Positions 23,121-34,038 of a stretch of DNA of 39,134 nucleotides are shown here, in pieces; the first letter of the stretch is position 1; each line of letters starts with the position of its first letter. The stretch comes from Microcystis aeruginosa Ma_SC_T_19800800_S464 (GTDB lineage: Bacteria; Cyanobacteriota; Cyanobacteriia; Cyanobacteriales; Microcystaceae). The translations under genes and the position numbers were made by a program. The stretch spans positions 1-39,134 of the forward strand of contig SFBL01000080.1 of assembly GCA_007095785.1 (NCBI GenBank), written 5' to 3'. The notes under the pieces were generated by a model. That model saw only the letters and a list, made by a program, of their open reading frames with translations, did no database searches and had not been told where the DNA came from.

Positions 23121-24479
23121 ATGAAACTGCCTGTCGTCGCTATTATCGGTCGTCCCAATGTGGGCAAATCCACCCTCGTCAATCGTATCGCTGGAGATCA
23201 ACAGGCGATCGTTTTCGACCAACCCGGGATTACCAGAGATCGCACCTATCAACCAGCTTTCTGGTGCGATCGAGATTTTCAAATTGTCGATACAGGAGGG
23301 CTAGTTTTTAACGATGACAGCGAATTTCTCCCTTTAATCCGCGAACAGGCTTTAATCGCCCTAGCAGAGGCAAGTGTGGCGATTTTTGTCGTCGATGGCC
23401 AGGCAGGAATTACCGCCGGCGATCGAGAAATTGCCGCTTGGTTACGACAGCAAAATGTACCGATACTTTTGGCAGTCAATAAATGTGAATCGGTGGAACA
23501 GGGTATCCTGCAAGCGACGGAATTCTGGGAATTAGCCATCGGTGAACCCTTCCCCATCTCGGCCATTCACGGCTCTGGTACAGGAGAACTACTAGATGCC
23601 CTGATTAAATATTTGCCACCCGGGGCGGCAATTCCCGAAAATGAAGAGATTAAAGTGGCAATTATCGGTCGTCCTAACGTGGGTAAATCCAGTCTCCTCA
23701 ATGCTTTAACTGGACAACAACGGGCGATCGTTAGTCCGATTTCGGGAACTACCAGAGACTCGATCGATACTTTAATTGAACGAGAAGGACAGGTGTATCG
23801 GTTAATTGACACCGCTGGCATTCGCCGTAAGAAGAATGTGGACTATGGAGCCGAATTTTTCAGTATTAACCGTGCTTTTAAGGCAATTCGCCGGTCTGAC
23901 GTGGTGCTATTCGTCATCGATGTGCTAGATGGTGTCACCGAACAGGATTTAAAATTAGCGGGACGAATCATTGAAGAAGGGCGTGCGGTGGTGTTAGTGG
24001 TCAATAAATGGGATGCGGTGGAGAAAGACACCTACACCATCAATACTTATACCAAAATGCTCCAAGATCGGCTGTATTTTATGGATTGGGCAGAAATGAT
24101 CTTTGTCAGCGCCATGACGGGGCAAAGAGTCACCAAAATCCTCGAATTAGTCGATATTGCCGCCGAATCTCACCGTCGTCGCGTCAGTACCTCGGTAATC
24201 AACGATGTGATCGAAGATGCGGTTAAATGGCACAATCCCCCCACCACCAGGGGCGGAAAACAGGGGAAACTATACTATGGCACGCAAGTATCCAGTCAAC
24301 CCCCCACGATCGCCCTTTTCGTTAACGATCCCCAGCGCTTTAATGATAACTATCGCCGTTACATCGAAGGGCAATTCCGGCAACAGTTAGGCTTTAAAGG
24401 AACCCCGATCCGCTTAATCTGGCGCGGCAAACCGGCGCGAGAAGTGGAAAAAACGGTTAATAGAGCCACCAAGGTCTAA
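23121..24479 (+). CDS. der: Ribosome biogenesis GTPase Der (EngA)
   Basis: Essential double-GTPase that assists maturation of the 50S ribosomal subunit. The two tandem G domains are plain: first P-loop GRPNVGKS at 10-17 with DTGG and NKCE, second at 183-190 with DTAG and NKWD. A KH-like C-terminal domain (about 355-452) ends in the basic tail [18 protein letters not shown]. The 452-residue length is normal. The following EcfT/CbiQ-type gene starts three bases after its stop, so both form an operon; this pairing is common in cyanobacteria. Confidence 0.97.
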   Translation: MKLPVVAIIGRPNVGKSTLVNRIAGDQQAIVFDQPGITRDRTYQPAFWCDRDFQIVDTGGLVFNDDSEFLPLIREQALIALAEASVAIFVVDGQAGITAGDREIAAWLRQQNVPILLAVNKCESVEQGILQATEFWELAIGEPFPISAIHGSGTGELLDALIKYLPPGAAIPENEEIKVAIIGRPNVGKSSLLNALTGQQRAIVSPISGTTRDSIDTLIEREGQVYRLIDTAGIRRKKNVDYGAEFFSINRAFKAIRRSDVVLFVIDVLDGVTEQDLKLAGRIIEEGRAVVLVVNKWDAVEKDTYTINTYTKMLQDRLYFMDWAEMIFVSAMTGQRVTKILELVDIAAESHRRRVSTSVINDVIEDAVKWHNPPTTRGGKQGKLYYGTQVSSQPPTIALFVNDPQRFNDNYRRYIEGQFRQQLGFKGTPIRLIWRGKPAREVEKTVNRATKV

Positions 24480-24482
24480 TTT

Positions 24483-25358
24483 ATGGATTTATTGCGAAGT
24501 TTGCCCATCGGTCTTTATCTCGATCAACCGATTACCCGACTACATCAACTAGATGCCAGGGTAAAATTTATCTGGTTAATGGCGTTTTTAGCAGCACCTT
24601 TATTAGCTAATCCTTGGTGGCGTTTAGCTTTGGTGGGATTGTTAATGTTGTTAACCCTGTTGGCCCCTATTCCCCCTCGCGTCTGGCGGCAACAGATGGG
24701 CTGGCTGATATTTTTGGCGATTATTGTCTTTCTAATTACTGCTATCACTCCCGATGGTTTAGGGGTGAGTATTCAGCCGCGTTTACCCGATGAAGGGCTG
24801 AATTTACCGCCAGCAAGTGATTATCAGTATGTTTTATGGGATAGAGGCCGTTTATTTGTTACCCGACGTTCTTTGGAATTAGCAGTGAGAATTAGTACCC
24901 TAATTTTTACTTTGATTTATAGCACTAATCTCTTTTTATTGACGACGGCCCCGGAAGAAATTACCGAAGGTTTAGAGAATTTAATGAGTCCTTTACGGCG
25001 ATTTAATGTGCCAGTGACGGAAATTTCTCTGACTCTGACCCTCTCTTTACGCTTTATTCCTCTGGTTTTAGAAGAAGTGCAAAATCTGGCTAGGGCAGTG
25101 CGAACTAGGGCGATCGATTGGCAAAAATTAGGGATTAAAAGAAGTTTAAACGTCTGGTTAACAGTAGTGGAAAAATTACTAGATAATTTGCTTTTGCGCG
25201 CCGAACAAATAGCGATCGCTATGGAGGTTCGCGGTTTTACCAGTCCCAATCAGCATCAAGTACGCTGGCACGAATTAAAGTTAAGATGGGCTGATTTTAT
25301 CGCTTTATTTTTGTTAATTCCCTTTTGGGCAGCCCGATTAGTTTTGGGGGGTTTATAG
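24483..25358 (+). CDS. CbiQ/EcfT-family energy-coupling transmembrane protein
   Basis: Transmembrane T component of an energy-coupling factor transporter, which links substrate-binding membrane proteins to ABC ATPases for vitamin or metal uptake. The 291-residue protein has a cluster of hydrophobic segments in the N-terminal third, another near residues 135-155, and a last one at the C-terminus. Family coupling motifs are seen: ARAVRTRAIDW and AMEVRGFTS (the A-R-G type motif that touches the ATPases). LDQPITRLHQLDARVKF at the N-terminus is typical. No S component or ATPase is adjacent, so substrate is unknown. Confidence 0.9.
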   Translation: MDLLRSLPIGLYLDQPITRLHQLDARVKFIWLMAFLAAPLLANPWWRLALVGLLMLLTLLAPIPPRVWRQQMGWLIFLAIIVFLITAITPDGLGVSIQPRLPDEGLNLPPASDYQYVLWDRGRLFVTRRSLELAVRISTLIFTLIYSTNLFLLTTAPEEITEGLENLMSPLRRFNVPVTEISLTLTLSLRFIPLVLEEVQNLARAVRTRAIDWQKLGIKRSLNVWLTVVEKLLDNLLLRAEQIAIAMEVRGFTSPNQHQVRWHELKLRWADFIALFLLIPFWAARLVLGGL

Positions 25359-25404
25359 CAGTTATCAGTTATCAGATTTGAGTTTTAAGTGTGCAGTATT
25401 AAAT

Positions 25405-25537
25405 AGGGTTGGCTGAATAAATCTAAAAACCTTGTTGGATAATATTTTTAGGCCTTTTTGAAATCAAAAACTGCCAGCCATTGGAGTGATCTACACCCCA
25501 CACCCTGCCCCCGGGAAAAACTTTTTCAGCCAACCCT
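25405..25537. mobile_element. MITE with AGGGTTGGCTGAAT ends
   Basis: A 133-bp non-coding element with terminal inverted repeats AGGGTTGGCTGAA / TTCAGCCAACCCT. The right end (GGGAAAAACTTTTTCAGC) is nearly identical to that of the element at 36597-36773. A CAGTTAT repeat lies just before it (25359-25375). It sits 38 bases upstream of the TPR gene. Confidence 0.8.
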
Positions 25538-25575
25538 AAGTAGAATTTAAAATCATCCCCAGTGAGGAACTAGCC

Positions 25576-26175
25576 ATGAAATCCTTTGCCCTTCTTACCA
25601 CCGTTAGCCTAATCAGCCTTTCCACCCTCGCGACTGTTCGCCCCCTCATGGCGCTAGAGAGCCGACAACCAGCCGAAACCCGGATCGCTCAAGGGAACAA
25701 TCAAGACGCGATCGGCCACTATAACCGGGGAGTTGGCTACATCCAACAAGAAAAATACGATCTCGCCCTCGCTGAATTCACCAAAGCGATCAACATTGAT
25801 CCCCGATTGGCCGAGGCTTACTACAATCGGGGGAATTTTTACAAAGAACAGGGGAAACCAGACCTCGCCCTGTCCGATTACAATCAGGCGCTCAACATTA
25901 ATCCCCGAGACGCAATGGCTTACTACAATCGGGGGAATCTTTACAAAGGACAGGGGAAACCAGACCTCGCCCTGTCCGATTACAATCAGGCAATCAACAT
26001 TAATCCCCGATACGCAAAGGCTTACCTCAATCGGGGGGTTCTTTATTACTCTCGACAAGAAAGGGAAAAAGCGATCAGAGATTTGCGACAAGCCGCCGAA
26101 CTGTTCCGCCAGCAAGGAAACGCGGCGGCCTATGAAGAGATTATGAAATTCCTACGGGAATTAGGCGCGGTCTAG
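25576..26175 (+). CDS. Exported TPR-repeat protein
   Basis: A 199-residue protein with an N-terminal signal-like hydrophobic segment (MKSFALLTTVSLISLSTLA) and a likely cleavage before residue 30. Four tetratricopeptide repeats of 34 residues follow (about 45-185), each with the A-YYNRG--Y---GK-DLALSDYNQA-NINP pattern. TPR proteins are scaffolds for protein-protein contacts; the partner is unknown. Two central repeats are nearly identical at DNA level (102-bp period). ATG 25576 is preceded by GTGAGGAAC with reasonable spacing. Confidence 0.9.
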   Translation: MKSFALLTTVSLISLSTLATVRPLMALESRQPAETRIAQGNNQDAIGHYNRGVGYIQQEKYDLALAEFTKAINIDPRLAEAYYNRGNFYKEQGKPDLALSDYNQALNINPRDAMAYYNRGNLYKGQGKPDLALSDYNQAININPRYAKAYLNRGVLYYSRQEREKAIRDLRQAAELFRQQGNAAAYEEIMKFLRELGAV

Positions 26176-26882
26176 TCCTTTTTGTTGGGTTGAGTCCGTA
26201 GGTGGGGTTGAGCGAATCAATGGGTTAAAGAAAACCTCTCAATTTTAGGGGAAAGCGAAACCCAGCAGTCAACACCTCAATCCGTCTGGATAGGCGATCG
26301 CTTCTCATGACTCATTGTTCGCTTAATTTTTTAGGGGAAGGGTTTTAAAGTTGCTGTTACCTTTATCCTGTATGCTTTTTAGCGAGTAAGGTAAGTAGAA
26401 CATTGCCGAGAGTGCGATCGCTAATTGGCTCCCTCAAACCCCAATCAATTCGTTAACCTCAAAATGGTCTTTTTGTACTAATAAATATTCGAGTAGAACG
26501 CCCAATGCTTTTGCTAGACCACATTTGAGACAATTTATCAAATTTTCGGTTCGAGAAATGAGCGAACGGTAAGTTGTTTCATCCCCTCATTAATAATCAA
26601 CACATGAGGATTTTGAGGAAGATACACGAATTTATGGGCGATGTTCCGGGCATCGAACCCCTCAAAGCCGAACGGTAGGGACTCATACTAAATCCGTTGA
26701 GCATAGGCTACTTATGAGGAGAGGCAAGAGACAGAAGGCAAGAGGCAAAAGGGGGAATAAATAATCAGTTTTTAATAACCGAATTTAGTATCACGCGGTT
26801 TCGTTGAGAAAATTGTCGGAAAAGAGATATTAACTCAGAAAGCGATTATACTCAATGATTGAAGACTATTGGCCGGCGATCG
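26176..26882. other. Long intergenic region with decayed sequence
   Basis: About 700 bases without an intact gene. It includes one minus-strand coding-like remnant (26530-26690, listed separately), several GCGATCGC octamers and, near 26715-26790, a purine-rich GGCAAGAG repeat plus AATAATCAGTTTTTAATAAC, which recurs at 29877-29896. No RNA gene is recognised. Confidence 0.6.
26530..26690 (-). pseudogene. Coding-like fragment, unknown family
   Basis: Reading leftward, one frame is open for about 50 codons without a start: FGFEGFDARNIAHKFVYLPQ, then NPHVLIINEGMKQLTVRSF and a stop. The amino-acid composition looks like a real protein rather than noise, but I cannot place it. Probably the tail of a decayed gene. 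Confidence 0.35.
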
Positions 26883-27494
26883 ATGAACCAAGACAACGAG
26901 ATTAGTCATTTACTAGACCTCATGCCTGCTTCGGGACGGATGATGACGCGCATTGTCAGCAAACCCGAAAGCAGCAAGGTAATCGAAACTAATTTTCCCC
27001 TACCCTGGCAAAGAGGAGTCAGACCGATTCAAATTAATTTTGACCTCTGGCGGCAATTATCAAGGTCCCAACGGGATTTAGTCTTGTTAAGGGCTGTCTG
27101 TGTTTTAACGGCAGTAAAATGGTTTAAACCCGATCTCGATCGAGTAATTGCTCTGGCTGGTATCATCGGTTTAACCGTGGAAACCCTACAAACCGATGCC
27201 GTCGGTATGGCAGTAGCGGGGGGTTTAACTGCCCTGGCAATTAACCGGATTTGGCGGGAAAAACGCAGCCCCCAACGGGAATTAGACGCGGATGAAGCAG
27301 CCCTAAAAGTGGCCGTTAGACGCGGTTACACGGAAACCGAGGCTGCTAAAAGTTTATTATCGGCTATTGAGACTATAGCTGAAATTGAAGGGCGATCGAG
27401 TCTCAATTTTAACGAGTTATTGCGCTGTCAAAATCTGAAAAAATTAGCCAATCTCTCCTTTGTTGGTGTTCCCGATCAGGTGAGACAATCCTAG
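26883..27494 (+). CDS. DUF3318 family protein
   Basis: A 203-residue protein conserved in cyanobacteria and assigned here to DUF3318 from its general layout: N-terminal LLDLMPASGRMMTRIVSKP, LPWQRGVRPIQINFDLW, two hydrophobic helices in the middle (about 82-125, VIALAGIIGLTVETL and VGMAVAGGLTALAI), then AALKVAVRRGYTETEAAKSLLSAIETIAEIEGR. Function unknown; probably membrane-associated. ATG 26883 (MNQDNEISHLL) is preferred to the upstream TTG 26859 because it starts at the conserved part. Confidence 0.82.
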   Translation: MNQDNEISHLLDLMPASGRMMTRIVSKPESSKVIETNFPLPWQRGVRPIQINFDLWRQLSRSQRDLVLLRAVCVLTAVKWFKPDLDRVIALAGIIGLTVETLQTDAVGMAVAGGLTALAINRIWREKRSPQRELDADEAALKVAVRRGYTETEAAKSLLSAIETIAEIEGRSSLNFNELLRCQNLKKLANLSFVGVPDQVRQS

Positions 27495-27714
27495 GGTCAG
27501 TTGTTTTGGCTAAGTAGTCGGACATAAATTCTGTTGTCTATCTTAAGAAATGTAAATGGCCGCAATTCTTACCGACGACCGACTCCTTACCCCACAGTTA
27601 ACTTTACTTTTGTCCAACTACTTATCAGCTTTCTTTTTACTGATTACCGATCACTAACTACTTAAATCCCTAACCTTAAAATAACTACTATAAAAATATT
27701 TTTCCCCTTGCTCA

Positions 27715-29826
27715 ATGGCTGCAATTGACTCTTTAGAAAAAGTCTTAAAACATCACTTTGGCTACGATCAATTTCGACCGAATCAACGCCAAATAATTGA
27801 GGCTGCTTTAAATGATCAGGATTTATTAGTAATTATGCCCACCGGAGGCGGTAAATCTCTCTGTTTTCAGCTACCTGCTTTAATTAAAAAAGGGGTGACG
27901 GTGGTGGTTTCTCCCCTAATTGCTTTAATGCAGGATCAGGTAACTGCTTTAGCTGATAATGGCATCGGGGCAACATTTCTCAATAGTACTTTAAACGCTA
28001 AACAAGTTAGAGAAAGAGAATCTTTAATCCTGCAAGGAAAAATTAAACTGTTATACGTCGCCCCAGAAAGATTATTATCGCCTAGTTTTTTAGAGTTTTT
28101 AGCTGTTATTGATAATTACCTCGGTTTAGCCTGTTTAGCGGTAGATGAAGCTCACTGTGTCTCCGATTGGGGTCATGATTTCCGCCCTGAATATCGACAA
28201 ATTAAACAAGTCCGTCAACGCTTTCCCTCCGTGCCAATTCTCGCTTTAACTGCCACCGCTACCCAACAGGTGAGGGAAGATATTATCCAACAATTAGGAT
28301 TGCGAGATACTTCCATTCATATTGCTAGTTTTAATCGTCCTAATCTTTATTATGAAGTTCAACCTAAAACCAGTAAATCTTATCAGCAATTGTATCAATA
28401 TATTAAAGGACAAAAAGGAGCAGGAATAGTTTACTGTATCAGTCGCAAAACCGTCGATAAAGTTGCTGAACAGTTACAAAAAGATGGTATTGATGCCCTA
28501 CCCTATCACGCCGGTATGGATGATCGGGAAAGAAGCCAAAATCAAACCCGTTTTATTCGGGATGATGTGCAGATTATGGTGGCGACAATTGCCTTCGGTA
28601 TGGGGATTAATAAACCGGATGTGCGCTTTGTCGTTCATTATGATTTACCCCGCAATTTAGAGGGATATTATCAAGAATCGGGCCGCGCCGGTAGGGACGG
28701 AGAACCGGCTAAATGTACCCTCTTTTTTAGTTTTGCAGATGCCAGAAAAATTGAGTATTTTATTAACCAAAAAAGCGAGCAAAATGAACAACAGAAAGCT
28801 CGTCAACAATTGCGACAGGTGTTAGATTATGCCGAAGGGACTGAATGCAGAAGATCGAGTGTACTAGGCTACTTTGGAGAAAGTTTTTCAGGTAACTGTG
28901 GTAACTGTGATAACTGTCGGAATGGTAACAATTCCGAGGATTGGACGATCGAAGCACAAAAATTTTTATCCTGTGTGGCGCGGACGGGACAAAAATTCGG
29001 TATGATGCACATAATCAACGTGCTGAGAGGAGGAAAAGGTGAAAGAATCACCCAATATCAACATCATTTATTATCTACTTATGGCATCGGTAAGGATAAA
29101 ACTGTCGGGGAGTGGAAACGTTTAAGTCGTTCCCTTGTCCAGCAAAATCTATTAGTAGAAACCGAAGACGATTTTAGAATCTTGAAACTTAATCAAAACA
29201 GTTGGGAAGTGATGCGGAAACAACGTTCCGTGTTTATTGCCGTTCCCCAAAAAGCTAACGGTCAAATCTTGGGAGACGACAATCCCAATACGGTGGAAAG
29301 TGATTTATTATTCGATCGCTTGCGACAACTGCGGAAAAAAATTGCCGATAGTCAAGGGGTTCCTCCCTACGTTATTTTCCATGATTCTAGTCTGCGTTTG
29401 ATGGCCCAATCAAAACCCCGGAGTTTAGGGGAGTTTCGTCAAATTTCTGGAGTAGTACAAAGCAAAGTGCAGCAGTATGGTGATATATTTATAGCGGCAA
29501 TTAATGATTTTTGTCAGGATAGTCTTCCCTCTACTCAATTCCTCACTCTCCAATACTATCAAGATGGTTTGAATGCGGAAGAAATCGCTCGCAAAAGAAG
29601 CTTAAAAGTCTCAACAATCTATGAACATTTGGCTAAATTGCTGGAAGCGGGTTACGAAATTGATATTAATCAGTTAGTCTCTAAAAATAAACAGGAATAT
29701 ATTCGTTTAGTGATCAAAAAACTGGGCGATCAATCCCTGAAAACTCTCAAAGAAAATCTGGGAGATAATTATAGTTATGAGGAAATTAAATTAGTTGTTG
29801 CTTGGCAAAGACGACCCCGGCAATAA
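27715..29826 (+). CDS. recQ: ATP-dependent DNA helicase RecQ
   Basis: 3'-5' superfamily 2 helicase for recombination and repair of stalled forks. Helicase motifs are intact: Walker A MPTGGGKS (Lys47), DEAH at 144-147, TATAT, and the motif VI QESGRAGRDG. The RecQ-C-terminal domain has the zinc-binding Cys cluster (CRRSSVLGYFGE...CGNCDNC), followed by a winged helix and an HRDC domain (about 535-610, LFDRLRQLRKKIADSQGVPPYVIF). The end carries a helix-turn-helix of the type seen in cyanobacterial and Gram-positive RecQ (DGLNAEEIARKRSLKVSTIYEHL). Length 703 is normal for this subgroup. No Shine-Dalgarno is evident. Confidence 0.96.
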   Translation: MAAIDSLEKVLKHHFGYDQFRPNQRQIIEAALNDQDLLVIMPTGGGKSLCFQLPALIKKGVTVVVSPLIALMQDQVTALADNGIGATFLNSTLNAKQVRERESLILQGKIKLLYVAPERLLSPSFLEFLAVIDNYLGLACLAVDEAHCVSDWGHDFRPEYRQIKQVRQRFPSVPILALTATATQQVREDIIQQLGLRDTSIHIASFNRPNLYYEVQPKTSKSYQQLYQYIKGQKGAGIVYCISRKTVDKVAEQLQKDGIDALPYHAGMDDRERSQNQTRFIRDDVQIMVATIAFGMGINKPDVRFVVHYDLPRNLEGYYQESGRAGRDGEPAKCTLFFSFADARKIEYFINQKSEQNEQQKARQQLRQVLDYAEGTECRRSSVLGYFGESFSGNCGNCDNCRNGNNSEDWTIEAQKFLSCVARTGQKFGMMHIINVLRGGKGERITQYQHHLLSTYGIGKDKTVGEWKRLSRSLVQQNLLVETEDDFRILKLNQNSWEVMRKQRSVFIAVPQKANGQILGDDNPNTVESDLLFDRLRQLRKKIADSQGVPPYVIFHDSSLRLMAQSKPRSLGEFRQISGVVQSKVQQYGDIFIAAINDFCQDSLPSTQFLTLQYYQDGLNAEEIARKRSLKVSTIYEHLAKLLEAGYEIDINQLVSKNKQEYIRLVIKKLGDQSLKTLKENLGDNYSYEEIKLVVAWQRRPRQ

Positions 29827-29982
29827 GGCCAGAGCAACTCTTTTGATGCAACCCTCCACTTTACAGGCAATAGGCAATAAATAATCAGTTTTTAATAACA
29901 GGATTTAGTATTACAACCAGTGGGTTAATCCGCTCAAAAATTGCTTTTTCTGGGGTTGAAAAAGTTTCAACCCCGATTTTTA

Positions 29983-30123
29983 TCATCCTGGAAAAATAAC
30001 TTCTAGGGGAGCGGGAATCATCTCGCTGCGAAAGTCAAGAATCTGGACTAGGATTAAATAGGCAAAGGCGATTAAAATCGAAATCGCTCCCGTGATAATG
30101 GCGATAATTTTAGCAGAATTCAT
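29983..30123 (-). CDS. Small conserved single-span membrane protein
   Basis: From ATG 30123 the product is 46 residues: MNSAKIIAIITGAISILIAF begins a single membrane helix (about 5-28) followed by LDFRSEMIPAPLEV. Short proteins of this appearance are common in cyanobacteria, with no known function. The frame is open for 19 further codons upstream, but that part looks non-coding. No partner gene on this strand. Confidence 0.6.
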   Translation of the reverse strand: MNSAKIIAIITGAISILIAFAYLILVQILDFRSEMIPAPLEVIFPG

Positions 30124-30386
30124 ATAGTTAAACGTTAATTTCCTGAGATTGCCGCAAAAGCTACCGAAATTTATTCTCATCTAGGATTGCGAGCCTAAAC
30201 AATTCAAACTGAAGATATCTTACAGCACAATTCTCCTGAACGGTTGAGAGAAGGAAGTGCATCTCAGTAAAGCTGTCCCTTGAAAATTTGACAGGAGATA
30301 GTTCTTGTGGTTCAAGACATAGACTAAAGTATATGGTCAAGCTTACAATTATTTTTTATTTGAATCTATACAACCAGCAAAACCCT

Positions 30387-30395
30387 TGCTATAAT
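30387..30395 (+). promoter_or_regulatory. Extended -10 promoter element
   Basis: TGCTATAAT is a perfect extended -10 box (TGn-TATAAT). No good -35 hexamer is seen at 17 bases upstream; TTGAAT at 30360 is too far. Transcription would start near 30402. Confidence 0.5.
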
Positions 30396-30401
30396 CGACA
30401 A

Positions 30402-30498
30402 TATATGGTAGAGAACCAATTCCATCCACTGCATCGGCATCCCCAAAGTTGATCAACCTCGCTTTGTTTTAAGGTAGGCTAAGGCCTGCCTTACTTTT
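30402..30498 (+). ncRNA. Candidate small RNA upstream of the ATP synthase operon
   Basis: An extended -10 box followed about 80 bases later by an intrinsic terminator defines a transcript of about 95 nucleotides. The interval has no convincing open frame and no ribosome-binding site. It could be a free small RNA or an attenuated leader of the ATP synthase beta gene, which starts about 200 bases downstream. I do not recognise a known RNA family. Prediction from signals only. Confidence 0.4.
30471..30497 (+). terminator. Rho-independent terminator-like hairpin
   Basis: AAGGTAGGC, loop TAAG, GCCTGCCTT: a 9-bp stem with one G-U pair, followed by ACTTTTT. No protein gene on this strand ends before it. 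Confidence 0.65.
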
Positions 30499-30698
30499 TA
30501 TCGGTGATCAGCAACCAGTAAGCAGAAAATTGCCATTTAATAGCGATCAGCGATCAGACTGTCCACGGAAAACTCACATCAGATCACTGATAACTGATCT
30601 GATCCCCTAGCGTGATAAGCTGAGTATTGGCTAATTTTACAAAAAATTAAGACTTTCCCCTTGTGGGAGTTATCAGCTAAAACCCAGAGTAGACATAA

Positions 30699-32150
<1,452 letters not shown>

Positions 32151-32224
32151 TTAAAAGTCAGTAGTAACCGCTCAACGCGGTTACTAAACCCAGAAATCTG
32201 CCAAAATTATCGTTATTATCACCC

Positions 32225-32641
32225 ATGAGCATTACAGTACGGGTTATTACACCCGATCGCATTGTCTGGGATAACGTGGCCGAAGAAGTAATCCTACCCA
32301 GTTCCACGGGACAATTAGGTATTCTTAGCGGTCACGCTCCTTTATTAACTGCCCTGAATATTGGCGTAATGCGAATTCGACCGGGGAAAGACTGGGAAAA
32401 TATCGCGGTTTTGGGCGGTTTTGCCGAAGTCGAAAATAATGAGATCAAAGTCCTCGTTAATGGGGCGGAATTAGGCTCAAAAATCGATAAGGAAAAAGCT
32501 CGCGCCGAATACGAACAGGCCCAAACCCGTCTCGATGAAGTCAGTAAAGGGGATGACCGTCGCAAAACTATCCAAGCGCAACAATCATGGCGCAAAGCTC
32601 GCGCTAGATACCAGGCCGCTGGCGGTTTAGTATCGGTTTAA
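32225..32641 (+). CDS. atpC: F1F0 ATP synthase epsilon subunit
   Basis: Central-stalk subunit that couples rotation to catalysis and inhibits ATP hydrolysis (atpE in plastid nomenclature). The N-terminal beta-sandwich is recognised by [25 protein letters not shown] and [13 protein letters not shown]; the two C-terminal inhibitory helices follow ([38 protein letters not shown]). Length 138 is normal. It closes the two-gene operon; a terminator hairpin follows 30 bases after the stop. Confidence 0.97.
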   Translation: MSITVRVITPDRIVWDNVAEEVILPSSTGQLGILSGHAPLLTALNIGVMRIRPGKDWENIAVLGGFAEVENNEIKVLVNGAELGSKIDKEKARAEYEQAQTRLDEVSKGDDRRKTIQAQQSWRKARARYQAAGGLVSV

Positions 32642-32671
32642 ACCAAACCAAATCAAATTAAATTAAAGCAA

Positions 32672-32709
32672 AATCGGGCGGGTTTATATAAACCTACCCG
32701 ATTCTTTTT
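32672..32709 (+). terminator. Rho-independent terminator of the ATP synthase operon
   Basis: A long stem AATCGGGCGGGTTTA / TAAACCTACCCGATT with one mismatch and one wobble pair and a minimal loop, followed by CTTTTTC. Correctly placed after the epsilon gene. Confidence 0.85.
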
Positions 32710-32747
32710 CAGTTATCAGTTATCAGTTATCAGTTATCAGTTATCAG
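32710..32747. repeat. CAGTTAT tandem repeat
   Basis: Five copies of CAGTTAT immediately after the ATP synthase terminator. Same unit as at 5917-5948. The rest of the gap to 32883 holds further GATCGGTGATCACTG-type repeats and no gene. Confidence 0.88.
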
Positions 32748-32883
32748 ATTTGAGGTTTCAGTGAATAATGTTATTGAGAAGTCGCTGTTATCCTCCTGAT
32801 CGGTGATCACTGAAAAAGTTTCCTGTTTTCCGTTGCCTAAAACTGGAGATTTTGTCGCTCCCCATTAAGATAACTGCTATAAA

Positions 32884-33207
32884 TTAATTACTACCACTAA
32901 AAACAACTTCGGGGAATTTTAACTGTGCATCGGCCATGGGGATTTGTCGGCCTTGATTGCGTAACTCTTGCCAAAAATTAATTACTTCTGTGGCTTTGTT
33001 GAGAACATCAACGCGATCGGACTCATCAATCCAGTGTTTTGCTTCTAACTCCTCTTGCAGTTGCTGCCAAGCATCATTGCGCGGCCAGAAAAAATAAGCG
33101 GTCAGGGGGCTAGTTCCTTTGCCGACCACCTGATCTACAGCGATCGCTACGTTCTGATCTAACCACAATACTTTTAAAATAAACTTTGATTCGGAACTGA
33201 CTGTCAT
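32884..33207 (-). CDS. ycf65: Ribosomal protein PSRP-3/Ycf65 family
   Basis: Small 30S-associated ribosomal protein found in cyanobacteria and plastids. The 107-residue product shows the family block [16 protein letters not shown]...[19 protein letters not shown] and the helical TEVINFWQE segment. Length and sequence fit well. It is transcribed toward the ATP synthase operon and has its own start at ATG 33207. The C-terminus (PEVVFSGSN) is a slight extension over plastid versions. Confidence 0.92.
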   Translation of the reverse strand: MTVSSESKFILKVLWLDQNVAIAVDQVVGKGTSPLTAYFFWPRNDAWQQLQEELEAKHWIDESDRVDVLNKATEVINFWQELRNQGRQIPMADAQLKFPEVVFSGSN

Positions 33208-33310
33208 TGTTAATCGTTAATCGTACAATTCTCGATTATATCATCTTTTGACTCAATTTTCCGCAGTCAGTTTTTAACTATTTTTTGCTGTTTTTGCGCC
33301 AATAACCACT

Positions 33311-33733
33311 ATGATTCCCGAAACAGACTCTTTAGCTTCTAAACAAATCGGTGTGGCCGTAATTAAAGATGATCGAGATTTAATTTTAATCGATCGCCGT
33401 CTGGCCAAGGGACTACTAGGCGGTTTTTGGGAATTCCCCGGCGGCAAAATCGAAGGCAATGAAACGGTACAGGAATGTATTAAACGGGAGATATTAGAAG
33501 AAATTGGCATTGAAATCGCAGTGGATAGTCATTTAATCACCATCGATCACACCTATAGTCATTTTCGGGTTAATCTACAAGTATATAACTGCCGTTATCT
33601 CAGTGGGCAAGCAAGAGCGATCGAATGTGAAGAAATCCGCTGGGTAACTATCCAGGAACTAGATAATTACACTTTCCCCGCGGCCAATCAAGAGATTATC
33701 AGAGCCTTAAAAGACATGGTAAACTCGAAATGA
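33311..33733 (+). CDS. mutT: Nudix hydrolase, MutT-like 8-oxo-dGTP diphosphatase
   Basis: Removes oxidised dGTP from the nucleotide pool to prevent A:T to C:G mutations. The complete Nudix box GGKIEGNETVQECIKREILEEIGIE (G-x5-E-x7-RE-x2-EE-x-G) lies at about residues 44-66. LIDRRLAKGLLGGFWEFPGG before it is typical for MutT. Length 140 is close to the usual 130. The next gene overlaps its stop or starts 23 bases later, so both may be cotranscribed. Confidence 0.92.
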   Translation: MIPETDSLASKQIGVAVIKDDRDLILIDRRLAKGLLGGFWEFPGGKIEGNETVQECIKREILEEIGIEIAVDSHLITIDHTYSHFRVNLQVYNCRYLSGQARAIECEEIRWVTIQELDNYTFPAANQEIIRALKDMVNSK

Positions 33734-33756
33734 TTGCTGTTAATCGTCGAGTGATT

Positions 33757-33993
33757 ATGCTTAATCCTTCTATTCGTCAAGAACCCCGCTACGAACCGGC
33801 CGCGGTTATTCCCCTAAAAAAAGACGCTTCCATTGTTGAGTGGTTAGAAAAAAATAATCGCATGATTCCCCGGGATAAAATCGCCGAACCAGATCTGACT
33901 CTCGAAGAAGATGTGGAACTATCTGAACTCATGGATGTCGATGATATCGGTTATGATGACGACGAGGACGAATTAGTCTTAGATGAAGATTAA
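33757..33993 (+). CDS. DUF3134 family protein
   Basis: A 78-residue acidic protein conserved in cyanobacteria: MLNPSIRQEPRYEPAAVIPL then DASIVEWLE and a strongly acidic C-terminus (DDIGYDDDEDELVLDED). ATG 33757 is preferred to 33730, which overlaps the mutT stop, because the family starts at this point. Function unknown. Confidence 0.85.
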   Translation: MLNPSIRQEPRYEPAAVIPLKKDASIVEWLEKNNRMIPRDKIAEPDLTLEEDVELSELMDVDDIGYDDDEDELVLDED

Positions 33994-34038
33994 TCCCGTC
34001 TTCTTTGGCAAATTTTACCCTTATCTGACGCTTTAGTC

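Noticed and set aside
25654-26146. Long open frames overlapping the TPR gene in other frames
   Set aside because: They mirror the repeated TPR codons and have no family resemblance.
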